This document shows, piece after piece, positions 7,595 to 15,815 of a stretch of DNA of 24,799 bases (position 1 is its first letter; every line of letters starts with the position of its first letter). The translations under genes were made by a program, and so were the position numbers. The notes below the pieces were generated by a model. The model was not told the origin of the DNA and searched no databases. It saw only the letters and a list, made by a program, of their open reading frames with translations. The DNA lies in the IMG/VR virus record IMGVR_UViG_3300025478_000017, positions 1 to 24,799 of that record. One strand, 5' to 3'. This DNA comes from a virus.

Positions 7595-7632
7595 ACTCTA
7601 TATAGAGTCGTGTGAGATCCGATATATATCGG
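7595..7632. promoter_or_regulatory. Two 14-bp perfect palindromes in the leader of the 893-residue fibre gene
   Basis: ACTCTATATAGAGT (7595-7608) and CCGATATATATCGG (7619-7632) are each exactly self-complementary. They are 10 bases apart in a 60-base gap between two fibre-region genes. Candidates are RNA hairpins that affect processing or stability, or operator-like protein sites. There is no T tract, so they do not look like terminators, and I see no sigma-70 promoter here. Confidence 0.5.
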
Positions 7633-7639
7633 GTTAAAA

Positions 7640-8023
7640 TTAATAGTTCCCCCCGTCTAGGGACTCCATATCAACTGTTGTGTAATCGTACACTCCTCCT
7701 ACTGGAATGTCTCCGCCCGCTAGGGCTAAGACTCTCCAATCCAAGGTACCTGGCGATGTCTCCCGATAAACCAGCATTTGGTTATCGTTCGTGTCATACC
7801 AGAGGTCACCCTCAGACGCTGTAGTTGGGGCGTCGTCTTGCACAAATTGTTGATCCGCTATTTGTTCTAATGCAGCTTGTACATTAGTAGCGGTTATAGT
7901 GCCATGTGGGGAGAAAGCAAGATACTGTGCTTCTCCTATACCTGCTATCGTTGTTGCTATGGTCTCATTATTAGTAACCGTTACGTTACTAATAGTTTCA
8001 GTGACTGTTACCGTAATACTCAT
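7640..8023 (-). CDS. Small tail-fibre-associated structural protein
   Basis: 127 residues. It opens with a Thr/Val/Asn-rich stretch of alternating strands (residues 1-30). PHGTITATNVQAALEQIADQ at about 39-58 is a phage stalk motif ('TNVQAALE') usually found at coiled-coil or trimer junctions. APTTASEGDLWYDTNDNQML at about 65-84 is the 'P-x-x-GD-x-W-x-DT' fold element shared with the 476-residue fibre. It ends with a Gly-rich tail SLDGGNY, resembling the ends of the 893- and 476-residue fibres. The ATG overlaps the stop of the upstream gene by four bases, with GGAG eight bases before it. The protein is probably a short trimeric connector or fibre segment between larger proteins. The motifs support a structural role; its exact place in the virion is not visible. 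Confidence 0.78.
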   Translation of the reverse strand: MSITVTVTETISNVTVTNNETIATTIAGIGEAQYLAFSPHGTITATNVQAALEQIADQQFVQDDAPTTASEGDLWYDTNDNQMLVYRETSPGTLDWRVLALAGGDIPVGGVYDYTTVDMESLDGGNY

Positions 8024-8358
8024 CGAGTAACTCCAGGAGATACTGTAACAGTTCCCTCGATAATTCGAGTAACTGCACCAGTATCAGAAGTAACCTCAAC
8101 GTCGTACACATGTGTAAATGCCGGATTTAATGCATCTGTCTGGGTATCTGTTAATGAAATATTAAAAGACCCCATTGGCCCATTTACTAAACTAGTAGTA
8201 AATGATGCCGCCACATCTGACGAATAGTGAGATTTCCTCACCTGAGATTCGAAAGTATAGTTGGTAATGTCGACTGGAGAACCATTCTCCTCAACTCTGA
8301 CTTGCATGTTGTAGGTAGCACCTTGCTCTAGTGTTATATCGTGCTTTCCTGCAGCCAT
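8020..8358 (-). CDS. Small immunoglobulin-like or baseplate-upper-type structural protein
   Basis: 112 residues forming one beta-rich domain. The N-terminus is AAGKHDITLEQGATYNMQVR, then a turn NGSPVDITNYTFESQVRKS, a middle strand pair SFNISLTDTQTDAL, and a final HVYDVEVTS...GTVTVSPG. The order '[DE]-ITxEQGATY', 'DLTGYT-x-x-x-x-R' and a terminal 'EGxVTVxP' fits a family of small phage tail-fibre or baseplate proteins of unknown exact role, similar in plan to the N-terminal domain of lactococcal BppU. AAGGAG lies eight bases before the ATG, inside the 3' end of the S74 fibre gene. Its end overlaps the next start by four bases, so the two small proteins are likely translated together. The similarity is recalled by pattern, not measured. 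Confidence 0.72.
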   Translation of the reverse strand: MAAGKHDITLEQGATYNMQVRVEENGSPVDITNYTFESQVRKSHYSSDVAASFTTSLVNGPMGSFNISLTDTQTDALNPAFTHVYDVEVTSDTGAVTRIIEGTVTVSPGVTR

Positions 8359-8362
8359 TTGC

Positions 8363-9844
8363 TTAGCTCCTTTGTAGTTGCGCTTCTAGAGACTCTACTT
8401 TATTCGTTAATTCCTTAACAGCTTCCACTAGAACGGCAGTTAATCTACTATAATGTAGAGCCTCTGCTTTGCCGTCTTTCGAGCTGACTACTTCAGGAAT
8501 AACATCCAGGACATCATCTGCGATGAGTCCCAACTCCTTTTGCCCGTTGGATTTCTTATTGTAAGAAACACCTTCGAGTTTGAGAACCTTGCCTAAGGCC
8601 CCCATAATTGGTTTAATATTTTCTTTTAATTCTCTTGCAGAACTTTCGTAGATTGTTCCACCTACGTATAAGTTCTTAGCTACTGTTGCTCCACCTTTAA
8701 CTGTGAGGGATACAGAGCTGTCCGAAAGACTTGTTGCCTCTGCTGTATTAGATAGGTATAGCCTGCCATCGTTATACATATACAAAGGAGTAGTCGATGC
8801 CCCTGCTACAGTTGCCTGCCCATGCATAGTAAATTGACTATTCACTCCATACATAGTAGCATTTCCGGTACCTCCTGCAACTTTAAAGTACTGCCCAGGG
8901 TCTTCTGTGTACCACTTAAAGTCCCCATTATTATTGCCGTCACTTCCTGCAATAAAGCTATTATCATTGTCCATAGTAATAGCTCTAGTAGTTATACTAG
9001 AGTTGAAGTCTGCAGTTGAAGCTACTGTTAAGGTGCTTGATAAGTTTAAGGCATCTTTAATATCCACTGTGTTACTTGCACCGTGTATATCACCGTTAAT
9101 TAATATAGTATCTGCAGCTGCGTTGCCTAAAGTAACATTACCATTTAAGGTAGTGGCTCCCGCAACTGTGATTGCGCCTCCTACTGTTAAGTCAGTACTT
9201 GTACCGGATAGAGTAACGTCCCCATTAAAAGTCGTGGCACCTACTGTTCCAGTTAACGTAATAGTATCGGAACTAGCGTTACCTAGAGTAGTGTTACCTA
9301 AAACACTTAGGCTGCCCGAAGTGGCTAAACTACTACCAAAGGAAGTAAGCCCGGAAACGTTTAGCGTGCCTGTAACCACAGCATTGCCTCCCACAGTAAG
9401 ATCAGTTGTTACCCCCTCTAGTACTACGTCCCCCTCGAAGGTGGTACTCTGAAACTTGCCGGTAACTGTGATATTATCAAGAACCGAGTCTCCAAGTACG
9501 GTATTGCCCTTTAGGGTAGTAGTGCCTTCTACTGTTACATTAGAAGAAAATGTTTTTACTCCTGATATAGTCTGAGTAGAAGCTACGTTAACGTACTCCG
9601 ATCCAGTTAAGTTGTCTAGCTTATTTACGTTTATTTGATATTCACTACTAAGGTCTGACCAACCTGTAATAGTTTTCAAATTAAATTTATTCGTGCTTCC
9701 GTCCCACCCGATAACTCCAATAGGTAAGTTAGTAGTTCCCGTGCCGTTAAACATCTTTGCATGATCATCTGCTCTGTCTACTAGTTCATCTCTGAAATCT
9801 GTGTATAATGAATCTAGGGTTGGTTTATTCCAATTTGCTGCCAT
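8363..9844 (-). CDS. Tail fibre with C-terminal S74 intramolecular chaperone/autoprotease domain
   Basis: 493 residues. The N-terminal 90 residues (NWNKPTLDSLYTDFRDELVD and on) resemble the attachment part of phage side fibres. Residues about 90-270 are repeated strands of the type 'GN-T-x-LG-N-x-x-x-DTIT-x-TG' and 'TTF-x-GDV-x-L-x-G-x-x-TDLTVGG', probably a trimeric beta-structured shaft. The last 92 residues are an S74 domain beginning SARELKENI. The predicted nucleophile is S402 with K407, and cleavage should release the chaperone after trimer folding. GLIADDVLDVIPEVV and a terminal coiled coil (AVKELTNKVESLEAQLQ) complete the family pattern. Position 403 is Ala where the common motif has Asp, a variant I recall in phage S74 fibres. 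GAGGAG precedes the ATG, one base after the end of J. Cleavage is inferred from the Ser-Lys pair. Confidence 0.9.
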   Translation of the reverse strand: MAANWNKPTLDSLYTDFRDELVDRADDHAKMFNGTGTTNLPIGVIGWDGSTNKFNLKTITGWSDLSSEYQINVNKLDNLTGSEYVNVASTQTISGVKTFSSNVTVEGTTTLKGNTVLGDSVLDNITVTGKFQSTTFEGDVVLEGVTTDLTVGGNAVVTGTLNVSGLTSFGSSLATSGSLSVLGNTTLGNASSDTITLTGTVGATTFNGDVTLSGTSTDLTVGGAITVAGATTLNGNVTLGNAAADTILINGDIHGASNTVDIKDALNLSSTLTVASTADFNSSITTRAITMDNDNSFIAGSDGNNNGDFKWYTEDPGQYFKVAGGTGNATMYGVNSQFTMHGQATVAGASTTPLYMYNDGRLYLSNTAEATSLSDSSVSLTVKGGATVAKNLYVGGTIYESSARELKENIKPIMGALGKVLKLEGVSYNKKSNGQKELGLIADDVLDVIPEVVSSKDGKAEALHYSRLTAVLVEAVKELTNKVESLEAQLQRS

Positions 9845-9845
9845 T

Positions 9846-12800
9846 TTATTGTACTCCTCGTGCGTTCCAAGTTAATTTTCCTTCAAAAGATTTTATAGCC
9901 CCAGTAAGGGTGCCATAGTCACTTTTATCTAATATGTACACATAAAAGAAGGATGGTGTAGGCACATCTTCGAAATCATGTATAGTGAACCTAGAAGGTA
10001 CTACTGACCCATCTAGTTCTGTTGTGTAGGCTGTATTTAAGTAATTAATATCCTTAAAATCTTTAAGGAAAAAGACCCTAAATACCTTCATACCCTCTTT
10101 TGTGCTGTGCCACTCGCCTCCTTGGGTGTTACAAATCACTTCGTTATTATCTGGTTGGCGAGAAATACCTGCGCCATCTGTATAATAAAAAGGAGCTCCG
10201 TCCTCTCCACTGCCGTAGACGTTACACAGCCCCGAATTTGTGTCAACAGTCTCGGACCCAGAGTCCGTGACCATCTTAAGGCTTAGCTTAAGCTTGAACT
10301 CGTCCAAGGCCATTAAGTCGTTATTACCCCCGTCAGTATTAAATACCGTATGAGCTTTCACATACCTAAAAGTGTGGAGTGCCATAGTGGAGGTACCCAC
10401 TACTTTAGTCCATCCTGTCTCATTTGTTAGTACTCCAGCATCGGGATCAGTATTACTATAATATAAAGTAGTCGAAGGGGTCACCGCCCCGTGTAGTACC
10501 CTAGTATTCATAGCTGCTTGAATAGAGCTCGGGTCTAGTGTAACACCGAAATCCCACTTCTGCCAGAAACTAGCAGATGAGGTACCTGGTTCTAGGTAGA
10601 ACGGGTACCCTGCAGAAACCTGCGACTGAGGACTAGTAAAACTATTATTAACAAAATGCTCTCTCCATGTCTCCACCGTATTAACCGGTAGGAACGCGGA
10701 AGTAGCTCCTTTATGTATACTAGTAGTTTCAATAGTAGTTACTTCTGTAGGGTAACTAGCGGGATTATCTTCATCTAAGGTAGAGTTTCTGTTTTCAATA
10801 AGTATGAAGTCAGGCGGCTCAGATACGATAGCTACTGTACTTAGAGCAGGAGACATATTACCTGCGCTATCTACGGACCTAATCCAATACTTAAACGTCC
10901 CTCCTATAGTTTCCATATGAGATATAAATAAGCCTGCCGTAGTAGACACAGGCTCTAAAACGCCCCATTCAGCCTCGGTAGACGAGCTACAAGAAGGTGA
11001 ACCATCTGGGCACCTTTTTACTTCATAGCTGTTAATATCTAGTTTTGCTACATTAGAGGCACTTGGCCATCTAAGTAGTACGTTGTTATCCACTACTTTA
11101 ATATTTAGAGTGGCAGGAGCATCCGGTACAGGTACATCCACAGCTATATCTGTAGCAACCCCGTAGTTGCCTGCGGAATCTTTAGCTACAATAGTAAAGG
11201 TTACAGGACTACCCGAATGCCAAGTAACAGGAGTAGAATATGAAGTAGAGTACGTAGTCTTTAGGACAGCCCCCGTACTGTCTCTAATCTCATATAAGTC
11301 TACAGGTAAGTAGCCTCCGGCGGAGTCCCCCGCATGTACAGGAGCTGTCCAACTTAATAGAGTCATTATACCAATAAAAGAATTAGATAAGCTCTGTACT
11401 TGTCCCAGTCTCTCTACTTCTGCTAATACCCATCCCGTTCCCTCTGCTTGCACAGAGTGTACGGGCTCCTCTGAGTAGTTACCTGCAGAGTCTATCGCTC
11501 GGACAAAGAATCTTGTATCATCAATATTATTTGCAGGGTCATAAGGTCTCCAGTCCACTCGTAATGTGTGGTCTAGTGTCAAAGCCCTGGTTATAGCCGA
11601 GTTAGCCGTGTTGTCTAGTCTCTTGGCCCAGGTTGCTCCACTTCTTAGTTCGTACTCTACAATATCTAAATCTGCGGAAGGGGCAGACCATTTAATGGTA
11701 GTATTCCCTCCTGAGATACTATAAGTTACTCCATAAGGTATTGCAGGATTATTAATAGTAATATCTATACTATGGTTGGTACCTTTATTTCCTGCGGAAT
11801 CTATTGAGGTTACCCAGTACCTTCTAAACTGTCCTCCACCCCAGGTTACCTTTTCAGAATACCTAGTAGAAGACTTACGAGGGGATAGTATAGTGGCAGA
11901 ACCATACGTGTCTCCCTTTTTAATTTCCCAGAATTTAACAGGAAGTAAGTAATCTACATTATTATCGTAGTCCGCCTCCCCTGCCGTCTGTACTCTCCAA
12001 TTCGTTACTTGATCAGGCCCTACTAAAGTGTAGGCCAAATCCTTTATATCTACAGGGTTACGTATCTCTACAGAGTGTTTCTGCCAAGGGCTAAGGTTCC
12101 CAGCACTATCTATTGCTCTAACCCAGAAGTCTCTAGAGGGCTCTCCCGAAGAAGGGCCCCAAGTTACGTTCTCGGAATGAGTAGTAGTCTTAATAAGACC
12201 AACTAAGGTGGCAGAGTCTCCTGTAAGGCCTCCTTGCCTGATTTCATAGTTGGAAATAGGTAAAGACCCTATGGTAGGGCTTACCCAAGAAAGAACTGCC
12301 GCACCCGTCGAGTCCAAAGTATGAACTACAGGATTAGTGGACCAGTCTGGGCTCTCCACTAAAATGTCTATACTGGCTGGTGCGCCATAATTTTCTGCCA
12401 TATCTTCGGGAGCTACCCAGTACTTTCTAGTACCTCCCCAGCCTACATTAATGCTAATGCTGGGCGCCCCTAGGTTGTGTATTCGGGCGGCGTAATTAGA
12501 TGACCAAGTATCTCCATATCTAATGTCATATTCATTAATTTTATAAAAGCTATTTACTCCAGGTACCCAACTAATAACAACATTTGTACCTACGAAAGAG
12601 TAGGTTAAAGAAGTAGCAGGGTCTGGAACTGTGACTTCAATAGAAGCTTCTGCATCATACGTAGAGTACACCCCACTTGTATCTTTTGCCCTCAATAGGA
12701 AGTTATGTGTTCCCGCTTTTAAGTACCAACCCCCCTCTGCTCCAAATGATAGAGAGTTTTCTTTTAGTAATACGGTATTAGAGGCGTCTCCCCAAGTACT

Positions 12801-15800
12801 CCCTTCTTGTATCTCATAGTACCTTAGGTCTAAATCCTTAATAGGCTCCCAGTCCAGTCTAGTACCAGTACTTTTATCTGTGGTTATAGTGAACTTAGAA
12901 GAGTCTGTAGTCCACACGTTGCCGTCTGACACCCATTGGCCTACACAGGCGTTAGATACCCAACTATGGTTTAAATCACCACACCTAGTTTCGTCTGAAA
13001 CGATGGCTCCGGTTGCAGGGTCTATAGGACTTTGTGCAGTACACAGGGCCTCACTATTTAGTATAGAAGAGCCATCTAACGTACTACATCTACCTTGGCC
13101 CTCACAATCAGACTGTGTTCTAGCGTACGTTAATCCACTACAATACTTGGTAACGGATGAAGGCGGTTTAGCTAGTCCTAGTACCGTTTTTGATACCTGC
13201 ACATACATAGAAACGTTATTAGTTATAATACTCTGAGCTCTTACTTTTACCTCGTAGGTACCTTTAGGAGCGTCTAATACTTCTGTGTTTAAAAATTCGG
13301 TGTCTGGCAAGTCTACCCAAGTACCTTTATTAACACGATACTTTACAGAGTACAAGCGTATATAAGGGTAATCTGTTGGAGCCTGCCATTGAATAATAAC
13401 TTTATTACGTACTTGACCATCTGACCCTACGTACGAAGTCTCGTACACGTCTAGGTCCGCTGGAGGCGGTGTAGCTACTAGAATATTAGGAACATTGCTA
13501 ATATTTCTCTCGTCTAGCTCACTAAAGTCTAGTCCCTCTTCTATTATGCGGTACTTATCCTCATGGTACTCCATGGCAAGTACTTCATACTCATTCTTTT
13601 TTGACTCTTTAACCCCGACAGTGCGCCATACCTGCGCGTCTACTACACCTGTCTCTTCTAACAGCCACATATAATCTGCTTTAGGTTCGTTAGTCAAAGA
13701 ATGATGGTACTCTATACTATCAGGAGCCGAGGCAAAAGACGTGACATCTACATGCACCTCATGGTCTGCAACTATATTAGTAATAGTGGCGGTCGCTCCT
13801 GTAGTTTTATTAGTTACAGTTCGTCCCAGGTACTTACTAGAAAAAGACATCTTGCTATCGTATATTGAGAAAGGTGTCCCAGGTACTCCTGTACCCCCCT
13901 CAGACGCACTAATTTCGGTATCTAAGTCTATGTCTTCAGTAACTAAACTGTCTATAGTTACAGGGTAATTCTCTACGAATAAATAAGGAGCCCACTGGCC
14001 TCCGTCACTTATACAAACTTCCTTAGCTTCAAGACCTGCTACAGGAGCGGTAGGGTAATAAAGCTCACCTGCGTGCGGGTGAGCCACCCCGGGAGAAGAC
14101 TCCTGAGGCTTTAAACACGCTTTATCTGTGTGTATTACATTTAATGTATAGTTTGCTCCGGGGAGCATCTGTACAGCACTATCTAATATAATATTTGTTT
14201 TGGTGGAGCCCGACTTAATTCGCCCTCCGTATCTATTGCCAGAGCGAGTAGGGTCCTGTACTTTTATTAGGTCTCCCGGACGTAGTACTGCAGCTTCTAA
14301 GCCAGACTTGAAACTTAACGTCTCTGTCTCTAGAGTATCGGTTAGTAGAGTCCAAGTACCTATTCGGTGTGCTTGCCCCCTAGAAGTACACCCAAAAGAT
14401 GTAATGTCTGTCTTACGTATACCGTATCTATCTACTCCTTCCCTGTCCTCAACATACTCTACTTTTCTTCTATAGAAGTCGTCAGGGTCGTTCCAGTTCA
14501 CCAAAGCCACGGTCTTTCGTGCCTTCTGTGAAGTACCTGAGTAAGAGAACTCTCCTCCTAATACGTTAGCGGAGGTAAATAATTGAGTAGGCTCTTTTGG
14601 AGAATCTTGTACAGGCACTAATTGCCCATTAGCCCAGTAAGATAGCCCTCTAAATGCGAAGGCTAAATCTTGTATTACTTTTATAGCCTCTTGTTGGTCC
14701 TGTATGTACACGTTACACGCAAACCTAGGCTCCAACAAGGTAGCACCTGCAGCGTCTTTAAATCCGGATTTTACACCTACAAAGTCTCCTGCATCATCGA
14801 CTGCGTCGCAGTATCTTGCAATCTGGTATAGGGCCCATTTATCAATTTGCGTACCTCTAATGTACTCCCCGAGTCCGTAACGTTTATTGGTAATTATGTC
14901 ATAGTAGATCCACGCAGGGTTGCTGGTCCACATTACATTATTGAAAGTGCCGTCCCAGTGCCCCGAATATAGGTTGTCCCCCGCTGCTAAAGTGTCTGGA
15001 TCATATCCGTGGTAGTTTGTAGGAACCTTACACTTTATGCCTCGGATATGGTAAGCTCTCTTAGGTATACTACTGAACTGCCTAGCATTAATTTGAGTAG
15101 CTATCAAAGCAGTATGCGGGTATCTTAATTTGTTATCAATAATACGGGTAAAACTTTCCCAGTAAATAGTATCATTTAAAGCACTATCACTAGCTTCGTC
15201 CGTTAGCCTAAGTATCTTTATAGTAACTTCAGTGCTATAAATCGTCTTATCTAAGTTAATTCTGTGTTGTCTAGTATACTTTGACGTGGTCTTTCCATCG
15301 AAAGAAGCGGATACAACTTTATGCCAGTTACTATCATTATTATACATAAGGTAGATTTCATAGTCTACCTTTGCACCGTGTATATCGCCATTTTCCTTAT
15401 CTTGAGTCGTCAACTGATTACAAGAGATAGTTACTGCTATAGCATCTAGGTCTCCATTATATATAGTAATAGGAGGAGCGGTTCCCACTCCTTTTTTAAT
15501 TTCAGCTTGCACAGCTTCCTGACCCCTAATACTGCCCGCATCCGGAATCACCTCTTGATCAGTTGTTCCCATAACTGAGTATGTCTTAACATTATCAAAG
15601 TTATAAGTACCGTTAGTATTCATCAGAGGGGTCTCATTATAGAAGATACTCTCATGGCCGGCTACTAGACCTACTATTTCTCCCTCAGAAACTGCGTCTA
15701 AAACCTGGGCGTACTGTACAGAATGGAGAGTATCTGGGTCCTCAACTGCCTGTCGAGGAGACCCTCCGCCTTTTCCTCCACCACCTGAGCCTCTTAATAC

Positions 15801-15815
15801 GTTATTACTGGCCAT
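9846..15815 (-). CDS. J: Central tail protein / host-specificity protein J-like
   Basis: 1989 residues, against 1132 in lambda J. The N-terminal half matches the J family: a Gly-rich start, then VLDAVSEGEIVGL near residue 38, GHWDGTF near 287, NPAWIYYDIITNKRYGLGEY near 300, DKWALYQIARYCD near 327 and EPRFACNVYI near 365. These parts form the tube-closing hub. An Fn3-like domain covers about 780-890. A Cys-rich insert of about 70 residues follows (13155-12930). Seven diverged Fn3-like repeats run to about 1660, and a C-terminal receptor-side region with a jelly-roll-like part ends NARGVQ. J contacts the outer-membrane receptor and closes the tail. The start is set by GGAGGA five bases upstream, inside the overlapping end of I. 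The large C-terminal expansion is unusual for lambda but common in environmental phages. Receptor identity is not visible. Confidence 0.95.
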   Translation of the reverse strand: MASNNVLRGSGGGGKGGGSPRQAVEDPDTLHSVQYAQVLDAVSEGEIVGLVAGHESIFYNETPLMNTNGTYNFDNVKTYSVMGTTDQEVIPDAGSIRGQEAVQAEIKKGVGTAPPITIYNGDLDAIAVTISCNQLTTQDKENGDIHGAKVDYEIYLMYNNDSNWHKVVSASFDGKTTSKYTRQHRINLDKTIYSTEVTIKILRLTDEASDSALNDTIYWESFTRIIDNKLRYPHTALIATQINARQFSSIPKRAYHIRGIKCKVPTNYHGYDPDTLAAGDNLYSGHWDGTFNNVMWTSNPAWIYYDIITNKRYGLGEYIRGTQIDKWALYQIARYCDAVDDAGDFVGVKSGFKDAAGATLLEPRFACNVYIQDQQEAIKVIQDLAFAFRGLSYWANGQLVPVQDSPKEPTQLFTSANVLGGEFSYSGTSQKARKTVALVNWNDPDDFYRRKVEYVEDREGVDRYGIRKTDITSFGCTSRGQAHRIGTWTLLTDTLETETLSFKSGLEAAVLRPGDLIKVQDPTRSGNRYGGRIKSGSTKTNIILDSAVQMLPGANYTLNVIHTDKACLKPQESSPGVAHPHAGELYYPTAPVAGLEAKEVCISDGGQWAPYLFVENYPVTIDSLVTEDIDLDTEISASEGGTGVPGTPFSIYDSKMSFSSKYLGRTVTNKTTGATATITNIVADHEVHVDVTSFASAPDSIEYHHSLTNEPKADYMWLLEETGVVDAQVWRTVGVKESKKNEYEVLAMEYHEDKYRIIEEGLDFSELDERNISNVPNILVATPPPADLDVYETSYVGSDGQVRNKVIIQWQAPTDYPYIRLYSVKYRVNKGTWVDLPDTEFLNTEVLDAPKGTYEVKVRAQSIITNNVSMYVQVSKTVLGLAKPPSSVTKYCSGLTYARTQSDCEGQGRCSTLDGSSILNSEALCTAQSPIDPATGAIVSDETRCGDLNHSWVSNACVGQWVSDGNVWTTDSSKFTITTDKSTGTRLDWEPIKDLDLRYYEIQEGSTWGDASNTVLLKENSLSFGAEGGWYLKAGTHNFLLRAKDTSGVYSTYDAEASIEVTVPDPATSLTYSFVGTNVVISWVPGVNSFYKINEYDIRYGDTWSSNYAARIHNLGAPSISINVGWGGTRKYWVAPEDMAENYGAPASIDILVESPDWSTNPVVHTLDSTGAAVLSWVSPTIGSLPISNYEIRQGGLTGDSATLVGLIKTTTHSENVTWGPSSGEPSRDFWVRAIDSAGNLSPWQKHSVEIRNPVDIKDLAYTLVGPDQVTNWRVQTAGEADYDNNVDYLLPVKFWEIKKGDTYGSATILSPRKSSTRYSEKVTWGGGQFRRYWVTSIDSAGNKGTNHSIDITINNPAIPYGVTYSISGGNTTIKWSAPSADLDIVEYELRSGATWAKRLDNTANSAITRALTLDHTLRVDWRPYDPANNIDDTRFFVRAIDSAGNYSEEPVHSVQAEGTGWVLAEVERLGQVQSLSNSFIGIMTLLSWTAPVHAGDSAGGYLPVDLYEIRDSTGAVLKTTYSTSYSTPVTWHSGSPVTFTIVAKDSAGNYGVATDIAVDVPVPDAPATLNIKVVDNNVLLRWPSASNVAKLDINSYEVKRCPDGSPSCSSSTEAEWGVLEPVSTTAGLFISHMETIGGTFKYWIRSVDSAGNMSPALSTVAIVSEPPDFILIENRNSTLDEDNPASYPTEVTTIETTSIHKGATSAFLPVNTVETWREHFVNNSFTSPQSQVSAGYPFYLEPGTSSASFWQKWDFGVTLDPSSIQAAMNTRVLHGAVTPSTTLYYSNTDPDAGVLTNETGWTKVVGTSTMALHTFRYVKAHTVFNTDGGNNDLMALDEFKLKLSLKMVTDSGSETVDTNSGLCNVYGSGEDGAPFYYTDGAGISRQPDNNEVICNTQGGEWHSTKEGMKVFRVFFLKDFKDINYLNTAYTTELDGSVVPSRFTIHDFEDVPTPSFFYVYILDKSDYGTLTGAIKSFEGKLTWNARGVQ
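10825..12900 (-). repeat. Seven diverged fibronectin-III-like repeats in J
   Basis: Each unit of about 92-106 residues has an inner 'Y-E-[IL]-[RKQ]-x-G' strand and ends with '[FW]-[WV]-x-x-x-DSAGN' or a relative. The DSAGN positions lie near residues 1231, 1337, 1440, 1545 and 1648. Degenerate forms (DTSGV and DMAEN) are near 1045 and 1137. The regular spacing supports domain duplication followed by divergence. Such runs act as spacers or as weak polysaccharide contacts in phage tail proteins. Confidence 0.8.

Noticed and set aside
8907-9452. Plus-strand open frame of 181 codons opposite the S74 fibre
   Set aside because: It is a product of the Thr/Val/Gly-rich repeats read backwards, giving Pro/Val/Ser-rich low complexity with no neighbours on that strand.
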